From Nigrospora sphaerica (taxonomy: Eukaryota; Ascomycota; Sordariomycetes; Amphisphaeriales; Apiosporaceae), in NCBI GenBank assembly GCA_018287875.1, contig JAGVVL010000002.1, forward strand, positions 6,758,001 to 6,822,000: 64,000 nt of DNA, read 5' to 3'. How positions within the stretch are numbered: position 1 is the first letter of the stretch; the number at the start of each line of letters is the position of its first letter. Below, piece after piece: positions 56,877-64,000 of the stretch. The notes under the pieces were generated by a model that made no database searches, was not told the origin of the DNA, and saw nothing but the letters and a program-made list of their open reading frames with translations. A program made the position numbers and the translations under genes.

Positions 56877-58775
56877 GGCAGCGTGAGCGCGTGAGTTATT
56901 ACGAAGCATGAGACACCTGTATATACCAGATTGCTCTTGAAGAGCAGGCCACTCGATAGGCTCGCGATCCGAGCCGAGCTGTACCATATTAGACGGACGC
57001 GGAGTTGCGGTCAAATCTGCTATTTGATCGCATATGCTGTTACAAATGCCAATAGAAAAAAGTATGAGTGTGTGGAGCAGTGGCCACGCAGGAAAGAGGT
57101 ACTTTTGATGTCGCCCAAATCCTTTGCAATCTGTCCACAGGCTCTTGAGCCGCGGCAGCACCCCATTCTCGGCTACGACTATTGCGACAGAGTAAAGCAG
57201 AGTTGTGATATACTGGTATGTGTTGGTACGGAACCAAGCGCCCTCGAGACTTGTATCTCGAGCCGGGTACACGTACGGCATAGTAGGTAAGGGCCGGGGT
57301 TAGGGGTAGGTAGCAAAGATGACAACGGGGGGCCAAAGCCACGGGTAAGTATGGAAGCCATGTAGACACGATAGCTAAGGAAAAATAAATAAAGGCCGCT
57401 TACCAGCAGCTATTGCAAGTCTGTATGTATCTTGCAGACAGATAATGACTGCTACAGATGCCACGCTTGAGTTCAGAGTCTGGGGGAGGTTTTAGGTGGG
57501 CCGTAGAGGGTGGATGTCAGACCCGGGCACGACAGCCCTCCAGCCCAAACCCACTTTCAGTCCGCGTAATCCCCAGCAACCAACTGCAGATGCAGGGGCG
57601 TATGTAATGAGGGAGGTTTGGCCTGGTCAGGGGTGGTAGCGGCTTTGCGTTTTTGGAGGGGAACCAGGGGGGCCGTTCCGGAAAGGGATGGCATCCCACC
57701 CATAGGCCTGGGAGGGATGGCCTCACAACCCATAGGCCTGGGTGGGATGGGACTCCGGCGACCCACCGTCCAGCCGTCGACGTTTGGGCAAGTTGGGCGA
57801 CAGACACGACGATGGGCACATTGGGGCGCCGAGGACAGCGAGGCAAGCTGGTTGGGGGGATCCGTCTGTCTCACGGCGGTACGTATGGAGGATCACATGG
57901 GCGCGGGACCGCGGTGTCTTGCATGGACTTCCCGAATATAGATGCGCCCTCCCATATCCCATGACTCCACCCGCTGTGTAGGATATGTAGGTACAGGCGG
58001 GGGTGGTTATTAGCTAATAGGTGCACCACGAAAGAAACCCAGGAAGAGGTACCTGAGGTAGGAATAAGGTAGGGTGTACAGAGTAGCGTAAAGTAGGTAG
58101 GCACGCAACTTGTCTGCTCTCCCTTCCGCAGCTTGTCAGACTGCCCAGTCTGCCAGCCCATTAGCTTGCGGAGGGCCCATAGGAAGGAAAAAGGATCCGG
58201 CCATTGCCTGGGTGTTGCGTTTGTTCCGTCTGTCCCTTTCCTTGACTGCGTCGGGTCGGCTTCCCTTCTACTGAACCTCGCATCATCAATTGGGATAAGG
58301 TGGCCTTGGACGTGTGTACTGAAGCCCCCCCGTGCGTCCATCCGTCGCACGTCATCTTGTTACCGCGCTCGCACGCCGTACCGCCACCAACTACATCCTA
58401 CCTACTACCGGGCTACCCACCTTACCTACTAACACACCTACTACTTACTTACCTCCCAAGTATCTACTACCTATACTACAGTCTGAGCGACCGTAGCCGC
58501 CCGTCAACATTCCCCTCCATCCTCGACCCAGCATCCATTCTACCTCCTGTCCTGTCGGCTCTGGGACACCGCCCGTCGGACACGCACCCGCACAGGCTAG
58601 GACTCGCACCCAATGTCTCCCCAGAGAGCCGCGACCGTTCCACAGCGTTAATGCCCGCCCTTCTGCGTCTGCATTCCAATCGCCCTGGCCGGACACGAGC
58701 ATCGCAGTCTGGGCCGAGGGCCACGCCGCCGCCGACCTCTCCCCACCCAGCCAGTCGTCCTGCTTCCCCTAGGTA
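56877..58775. other. Intergenic spacer CTF1-like / LysM gene
   Basis: 1.9 kb without a supported gene. It contains a two-copy 30-bp tandem repeat (57691-57750), a cluster of GTACCTGAGGTAGG words near 58044-58110 and a CTAC/TTAC-rich strip at 58395-58480 just upstream of the LysM gene leader. Confidence 0.55.
57691..57750. repeat. Two-copy 30-bp tandem repeat
   Basis: Units 57691-57720 and 57721-57750 agree at 24 of 30 positions; the last 23 bases differ at one position (shared core CCCATAGGCCTGGG plus GGGATGG). Part of the unit end (AGGGATGG) also precedes the first copy. Origin by local slippage duplication is likely. Confidence 0.75.
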
Positions 58776-60698
58776 ATGGCCGACTTCACCAGCACCATGT
58801 CCGACTACGGCGCCGCCTCGTCGCTGTCGACCGCCGCCCTGGAGCCCGCCGACAGCGAGGTGCGGCCGCGTAATCGCAGGGGGCCCAGCGCCACGGCGAA
58901 TCCCAACAACCCTCGTAACTCGTCCACCCGCCCGTCCCCCGCCCCGAGTTCCGCCCCCAGCCGCGCCATCAGCCCGCTGCCCTCGGCTCGCCTCAGCACC
59001 AGCAAGCTGGCCTCGGGCGGCCGCTCGAGTCCCGCCGCCCCGTCCTTCGGCAAGGGCCTGCTGGAAGGCTCGTGGGCGCCGAGCTGGGCCTCGGTCCAGG
59101 AACTCGCCTCATCCATTCTCACCGGCGGTGAGAGCGCCTACAACAGCGACGCTTCGCGACCGAACAGCAGGAATGGCAGCAAGTCGCGCCAAAGACCTGC
59201 ACCGAAGGCTACGGGCGCCGGCCGAGGCGACGACGGCAGCTGGGGCCCCGCACCTCCCACGAAACCCAGGCGCCCCAAGGCAGAGGACATTGCGGCCGGG
59301 TCACTAGCCGAGAGAGAGGCCGCCCTCAGGGCCATGAAGACGGCCAGTGTCCTCGAGAGCTACGAGGGCGTCAACGGCGGCTTGGACGTGGCCGGCCGGT
59401 ACAAGAGGAGAAACTCGGACGACACGGTGGCAGGCCCCGCGCAGGACCCGGCTGCCGAGGAGCACCTGGTCTATCTCCACCATGTGCAGCCCAACGACAC
59501 GTACGCGGGCATTGTGCTTCGTTATAGGTGCCAGGAACACGCTTTCCGCAAAGCAAACGGCCTCTGGTCGCGGGATAACATCCAAATACGCAAGCACTTG
59601 ATGATTCCGGTGGACGCGTGCGAAGTTAAGGGACGGCCATGCGACCCTCCGACATTCTTGAATAAGGAGGTGGATCACCTGGCCGCCACGCCGCAGCCCG
59701 AGAGCCTGATCCAGAGCGGGATGAGCGGGACCAACAAAGACCAACAGTCGGTTCACGACGATTTCTTTAGCTCGCGCAATGGCAACAGCCAGTCGCTGCC
59801 AGAGGAGGACCAGCCGTGGACCCATGTCCGATGGGTGAAAATGGACGGGACCCGGGACCCGGTCGAGATCGTGAGGGCTTCGAAGCAGGCCATGGGCTTC
59901 TTTCCCCCGCGCAGGAAGAAGAGCATTCCCACCGTGTCGGCCTTTTCTTCGCCCAGCCAGTCGCTAGATCTGGCCCGAGGGGTCTCGGGCGGCTCGAGCG
60001 AGCCGGCGGCCGACAGCCCGGGCAGGTACTCTTCCCGGCGGCAAAGCAGCATGAGCGGTCACGGCCCCGCCATGGGGAGCCTGGGTACGTCCTCGGCTGG
60101 TCGGAGCCGGGTCAACAGCCTCGGGCCGGCGGACGGCACCCCGGTGTGGATGCGGCGGCCGGGCGGTGTAGGGACCATGGGCCGCAGCACTAAAGCCCCG
60201 GGGCCGGCCAAAGACTCGCTAAATACGTGGGTAAACAAGCGGCTTCCCAAGGGCTTCAACATCGACTCGATGCCGTCCATGTCGGTGATGGGGTCCGAGT
60301 CGGCATCGTGGGGGTTTACCCAGCCAGCCGAAGAAGCGGCCGGCATCGTTGAGAGCCCGTTTGAAGACGGACGGGACGCCAACGTGGTCAACTCGAAACA
60401 AGGCATGGGGATCGAGCAGGCCGCCGCTACGGTAGAGACGTGGCTGCGCAACGCCTGGGCGAAGCGGCCCACCACTCCCATCATAGGAGCGAGTAAAAAA
60501 CCTACAGACGGATTGGACCTCATAGAACTAACCGACGCCCACAGCGATGACGGGCAGCCGCGTACACCGCTGCGCATGCCCAACACGAGTCTGACGGGCT
60601 CGGATTACTTTGGCACAACAGGGAGGAGCGATGGAGAGGGTTCTGTCAGAGGCCGGGCCGCCGGTGCCTCCGAAACCAAGGGGAAGAAGTCGGATTGA
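58776..60698 (+). CDS. Intracellular LysM-domain protein
   Basis: Single exon, 640 residues. There is no signal peptide: the N-terminus (MADFTSTMSDYGAAS) is polar and acidic. Residues 25-210 are Ser/Pro/Arg low complexity. One LysM-like module spans residues ~233-282 (LVYLHHVQPNDTYAGIVLRYRCQEHAFRKANGLW, then IQIRKHLMIPVDAC). After it comes a short conserved block (WTHVRWVKMDG, VEIVRASKQAMGFFPPRRKKSIPTV near 350-390) and a Ser-rich tail containing TWVNKRLPKGFNID and a short helical VETWLRNAWAKRP near 560. This layout is that of widespread fungal LysM proteins resembling animal LYSMD1/2 rather than secreted chitin-binding effectors. Function is not established. Confidence 0.85.
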   Translation: MADFTSTMSDYGAASSLSTAALEPADSEVRPRNRRGPSATANPNNPRNSSTRPSPAPSSAPSRAISPLPSARLSTSKLASGGRSSPAAPSFGKGLLEGSWAPSWASVQELASSILTGGESAYNSDASRPNSRNGSKSRQRPAPKATGAGRGDDGSWGPAPPTKPRRPKAEDIAAGSLAEREAALRAMKTASVLESYEGVNGGLDVAGRYKRRNSDDTVAGPAQDPAAEEHLVYLHHVQPNDTYAGIVLRYRCQEHAFRKANGLWSRDNIQIRKHLMIPVDACEVKGRPCDPPTFLNKEVDHLAATPQPESLIQSGMSGTNKDQQSVHDDFFSSRNGNSQSLPEEDQPWTHVRWVKMDGTRDPVEIVRASKQAMGFFPPRRKKSIPTVSAFSSPSQSLDLARGVSGGSSEPAADSPGRYSSRRQSSMSGHGPAMGSLGTSSAGRSRVNSLGPADGTPVWMRRPGGVGTMGRSTKAPGPAKDSLNTWVNKRLPKGFNIDSMPSMSVMGSESASWGFTQPAEEAAGIVESPFEDGRDANVVNSKQGMGIEQAAATVETWLRNAWAKRPTTPIIGASKKPTDGLDLIELTDAHSDDGQPRTPLRMPNTSLTGSDYFGTTGRSDGEGSVRGRAAGASETKGKKSD

Positions 60699-61589
60699 GG
60701 CGGTCCCCAAGTTCCTCCCGCCTAGTTCCGGTTTATACTACCATAGACCGCGGCCACGGTTGTATGGCCGCCCTGTTGCATTTGAGGCGTTAGGGGCGCT
60801 TACCTGCGAGCAGCGATCAGTCGTATTTTCTGTACGTGTATATACTATGGAAGAAAGCATGGCATTGCACGGGCATACCAGGGGAGGGTTTTGATTTCAC
60901 ACCGCTGATGTGGTGCTTTGGCAGACGGGAGGCTTTCTAACCCGATATCCTGGAATATAGAACATGTTTTGGCCCCCGACTGAACATCACCGTACATTTG
61001 TCTATGTGATCCAACATCTCGGGTCCGCGAAGGGACGGGCCCGTCCGACACGGCATGCGTAGATGCAGAAAAGCTCAATGGGGGAGTTGGGAATACCTGT
61101 CAGGGTCACCAGAGGGGTGTACCCGGTACCTTGCAGAAGTACCGGGGCTATCTTAGCGCTTCAAGGGATTCCACTCCCCAGTCACACCCGCGGCCGCATC
61201 CGCAACCCATGATGTGATTTCTCTGACCCGGATGAAGCATATCCTTCGCATGCCATTCCCAGCGTCAACTGCCATACCGCCCATCCTTGCACCGACGCCG
61301 TGACGGGGTCGCTCTGGCGTAGCAGCTGTAGCAGCCATAGTAGCCATAGCAGCGAAGCCGCGATCGGCACCGAAACGCACGTCGCGTCGGCTGCCATGAA
61401 GCCGTTTGGATGACCTGGGTCCAGCCTTTCTACTTGAACCCGACCTGACCCTGACCGACCCTAAACCCGACGAGAGCCTCAACGCGCGCACCGCCGCTGC
61501 TGCCGCCGCCGAAGCGAAACCGAAGCTGCGGAAGCCCAAGACAGCCCAAGAAAAGCCCCACGAACGCTCCTCTCCCCCCCGCCTCCAAG
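60699..61589. other. Intergenic spacer LysM gene / ARV1
   Basis: 0.9 kb holding the LysM gene 3-prime end and the ARV1 promoter and leader. A TAGCAGCTGTAGCAGCCATAGTAGCCATAGCAGC-type short-period stretch lies near 61320-61353. No gene is supported on either strand. Confidence 0.55.
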
Positions 61590-62609
61590 ATGCCCATCTG
61601 TATCGAGTGCCGGCACCCGGTCAAGACGCTCTGGACGCAGTACTCGGGGGCGGGCGACCCGTCGAGCGGGCACAATATCCGGCTGACGGTGTGCAAGAAC
61701 TGCGGGCGCTTCTGCGACAAGTACGTCGAGCACGACTTCGTCGTGCTCTTCATCGACCTCGTCCTCATCAAGCCCCAGGTCTACCGCCACCTGCTGCACA
61801 ACACCCTCATGCGCGACCGCGACCAGTTCGACCCCTCCATCATCCGCCTCGGCACCCTGCTACTGCTGTTCGACGTCTACCTGACCTGGGCCCGCATCGA
61901 GAAGCAGACGGTCCCGCCGCCGCCCTCCTCGGCGTCGCCCCCCGACCCCGCCGTGCTGGACGGGCCCGGCGCCGCTGCCGCCCTTTCGCCCCAGGCCGGT
62001 GGCAGCAACCTGGGCTCGCTGGCCCAGCAGCCCATCGTCTTCCAGTATCTCTTTTTCCGTACGTCCCTCATGCTTCCCCCCTTCCCCCTTTGCTGTTGCC
62101 CCTGGATGGCGAGAGCAGCGCGCGCTGACCTGGGACGAACCAAATTGCCCCGCGCAGTCATTCTCTGCACCTTTTCCACCGTCGCCTTCCACCTCTCGAT
62201 CCGCTTCTTGACGTCGTCGCCCTACTCGCCACTGAAATGGACGGGTCTGCTGAGGACGTACTCGCGGCCCAACTCGGTCTCGACGGCGCTGCTCGTCTCG
62301 AGCTCCACCAAGCTGTTCCCCATCCTCATGGTCATCTGGGACTACGACGTCCCGGCTGCCGCGCGCAGCCTGGGCTGGGCCGTGGTGCTGAACAACGTCG
62401 AAGCGCTCAAGATCCTGCTCGACTGCGGCTACCCCGTGGCCCTGCTGCTGGCCGGTGCCGGTGCTGTCGCCCGCTGGATCATCGGCCGGGCCATCCTGTG
62501 GGTCGTCGGGCTGCAGGGCGTCGACAGCGTCAGCGAGAGCGGCGTGGCCGCCGACGGCCGGGCCGTTGTGGAGGTGCTGAGGGACTGGGCCGTGCGGTTG
62601 GCTTGGTAG
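61590..62609 (+). CDS. ARV1: ARV1, ER sterol/GPI homeostasis protein
   Basis: Exons 61590-62058 and 62158-62609, 306 residues. The 99 bp intron (GTACGT...GCGCAG) has no stop and is a multiple of three, so an unspliced reading also stays open; splicing is preferred because it joins VFQYLFFLILCTF as one continuous helix. The N-terminal Arv1 homology domain has a zinc ribbon with Cys4/Cys7 and Cys35/Cys38, then GRFCDKYVEHDFVVLFIDLVLIKPQVYRHLLHN, the family signature. Hydrophobic segments follow near LLLLFDVYLTW and in the C-terminal half (FLTSSPYSP, LLVSSSTKLFPILMVIW). The acidic/hydroxylated loop around residues 110-150 is Pro/Ala-rich. Arv1 is an ER protein needed for sterol distribution and early GPI-anchor assembly. 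It faces VMA9 tail to tail. Confidence 0.95.
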   Translation: MPICIECRHPVKTLWTQYSGAGDPSSGHNIRLTVCKNCGRFCDKYVEHDFVVLFIDLVLIKPQVYRHLLHNTLMRDRDQFDPSIIRLGTLLLLFDVYLTWARIEKQTVPPPPSSASPPDPAVLDGPGAAAALSPQAGGSNLGSLAQQPIVFQYLFFRTSLMLPPFPLCCCPWMARAARADLGRTKLPRAVILCTFSTVAFHLSIRFLTSSPYSPLKWTGLLRTYSRPNSVSTALLVSSSTKLFPILMVIWDYDVPAAARSLGWAVVLNNVEALKILLDCGYPVALLLAGAGAVARWIIGRAILWVVGLQGVDSVSESGVAADGRAVVEVLRDWAVRLAW

Positions 62610-63143
62610 CACCATAGTCCCCCATGTGTCACATCCGAAGTCTGAACAAGTGCTAAGGTTCTAATGAACATGTCATACCGAGAACCCTCCCAGCGACTAA
62701 CAATTGTGCGGTAAGCCGGCGTTTCGGGGACGTCCCGAACCACCGACAACTATCCGACTACGTGGTCTTCCTTCACGAAGCCTCTATCCGCAGTATGTGA
62801 AAGGCGTCGAGCCCTAGTTGAGTGGTGAATGTGAAATGCCGACTGGCAGTGTCTTCGAATAAGCCGTGAACCCCGTCTTGCCCAAACGCCGAGAATATGT
62901 AGATGAAAAAAATAGATGAACAGAGCCTGGAATAGTGCCCGTTGCGGTGATGGTACAACCAACGACATACCTCCCTCTGCGCACGCTTGCTCATGACTAT
63001 GCAATCATCGATTACCCCTTCTCGCGTCGCGCCCTGCCTCGTTCCCTGCCGCCTCTCCCTTCCGACCTTGGGGCTCTTTCCGTCTCTTGCGTCTTTCCCC
63101 TGTCGACACGAGCTGGAGGAGCTGGCAGCACGTTGCTACGCTT
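62610..63143. other. Convergent 3-prime spacer ARV1 / VMA9
   Basis: 534 bp between convergent stops. No gene is seen. Confidence 0.6.
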
Positions 63144-63723
63144 TTATTCGTGTTGGTAACCGTTGCGGACATCGCTCCGTCTCGGCGCGATCAGCGGGTG
63201 CAGTTGCGCCATGAAGGTGATGAACCACATCAGGTAGCAGGCGGCGAAGGCGATGATGAGGGAGGAGCGCCAGGTGCTGTGCGGCGGTGGTCAACATTTG
63301 TTGGTGTCTCTCTCTCTCTGTCTTTCCCTCTCTTTCTGCGTGTGTCTCTGTCTGTTCCCATCGCTGATGCCGTGGCTTCCTCGAAAGTGATCCAGCTCCC
63401 CTCGGCCGGCGACGGTGCGTGCCCCTACCACGACAGGCCGGAGGAGGATGAAGGACAGAGGCATCAACGCCCGAAAAGAAGGCGGGAAGGGACACTCACG
63501 TCTGGTTCTCGCCCTTGGGCGCCAGGAACCATGCGGCGACCGACATGGCCACCACGACCACGAGGCCGATGAAGATGCTGTACCTGTGGCGATGGGGCGA
63601 CGGCGCATTAGTGACGACGCTCGGTTGTTGTTGTCGGGGGGGGGGACAGGGTGACGAAAGCAAGCGGTTGCGGCGGGCGGCGTCGCTGCTCCCACGGCGG
63701 GAAACGACCTACCCTTGAGCCAT
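63144..63723 (-). CDS. VMA9: V-type proton ATPase subunit e (VMA9)
   Basis: Exons 63723-63713 (11 bases), 63583-63500 and 63276-63144, introns 129 and 223 bp, 75 residues, normal for this tiny subunit. It encodes MAQG then a first membrane helix (YSIFIGLVVVVAMSVAAWFL), the APKGENQTTWRSS loop, a second helix (LIIAFAACYLMWFITFMAQ) and the strongly conserved C-terminal LHPLIAPRRSD. Subunit e belongs to the membrane Vo sector of the vacuolar proton pump. The gene is too short and split for simple ORF calling; all three exons are needed. The second intron contains a TCTCTCTCTCTG-type pyrimidine microsatellite (plus strand 63304-63355). Confidence 0.93.
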
Positions 63724-64000
63724 GGTGTCGGAGAACGAGAGAAGGGCGGCGTGGAAAAAGGGTCGACGGACGTGGGACTGATTGATGGTGTTGGAGCTTC
63801 GATAGCAGCAGTGGGTTTGGTTTTGGGATGCTGGGTGGTATGGAGAGCTTGCGGTTGCTGCCCACGTCTCAAACGCCCTGGAACCGACGAGCTGCTGCCG
63901 CTTAGTACCTACCTAGAAACCAGTGTTGCGTAGGACGGCACGCCTGACGTTGCCAGGCGCTGGGGCGAGCACCGATCGCGCTTACCTAATCCGGTGAGCG
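63724..64000. promoter_or_regulatory. Upstream region of VMA9 to window edge
   Basis: 277 bases upstream of the VMA9 ATG; expected promoter and leader. No other feature is seen. Confidence 0.5.

Noticed and set aside
48081..62609. LAS21 and ARV1 as a GPI-anchor gene cluster
   Set aside because: They are 10 kb apart with unrelated genes between; co-location of two housekeeping GPI-related genes is probably chance.
61860..62615. 251-residue minus-strand frame
   Set aside because: Antisense shadow of ARV1; charged low-complexity composition and no family match.

Overview
The window comes from a filamentous ascomycete (Pezizomycotina, most likely a Sordariomycete; Hypocreales or a close order is my inference). 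Reasons: eukaryotic genes with 48-150 bp GT-AG introns (a few up to about 264 bp), GC-rich coding sequence, two fungal Zn2Cys6 regulators, a cutinase-factor (CTF1-beta/FarB) type regulator, an LaeA/UMTA-type methyltransferase, and fungal forms of LSB6, AIM41, MCH1, TMS1, CSM1 and LAS21. No rRNA, tRNA, transposon, virus-derived or CRISPR element was recognised. All intron positions below were placed by eye from splice signals plus protein continuity; in every complete multi-exon model the joined length is a multiple of three.

Layout. 1-2720 (-): N-terminal 906 residues of an HLTF/Rad5-like SNF2 ATPase running off the left edge. 5437-5922 (-): small SR-rich orphan. 9340-11720 (+): type II PI 4-kinase LSB6. 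15745-17313 (+): intron-dense SAM methyltransferase. 18490-19086 (+): AIM41. 19321-21228 (-): MCH1-like MFS transporter. 22829-24474 (+): TMS1/SERINC. 24912-27812 (-): gamma-tubulin complex protein GCP2/Spc97. 28995-29945 (+): proteasome alpha5 PUP2. 30434-33801 (-): Zn2Cys6 regulator. 37562-39139 (+): RRP8. 39606-41140 (-): DDI1. 42626-44106 (-): MSP1. 45140-46583 (+): CSM1/Pcs1. 48081-51318 (+): LAS21/GPI7. 53307-56876 (+): CTF1-beta/FarB-like regulator. 58776-60698 (+): intracellular LysM protein. 61590-62609 (+): ARV1. 63144-63723 (-): VMA9.

The genes are mostly unrelated housekeeping functions (protein quality control: PUP2, DDI1, MSP1; nucleolus and chromosome or spindle work: RRP8, CSM1, GCP2; ER and endomembrane lipid or GPI work: LSB6, LAS21, ARV1, TMS1, VMA9) in alternating orientation, with several convergent pairs 230-540 bp apart. 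There is no operon and no convincing secondary-metabolite cluster. Long gene-free spacers (2721-5436, 5923-9339, 11721-15744, 33802-37561) separate the blocks and carry short palindromic TACCTAGGTA/TAGGTACCTA-type words.

The most unusual content is in gene structure: a DDI1 start codon split by an intron, a methyltransferase with nine introns in 933 coding bases and an 8-base first exon, a 10-base microexon that carries the first zinc-binding cysteine of the CTF1-like regulator, a 13-base microexon in PUP2, and two in-frame stop-free introns (MCH1, ARV1). I found no clear previously undescribed multi-gene system.
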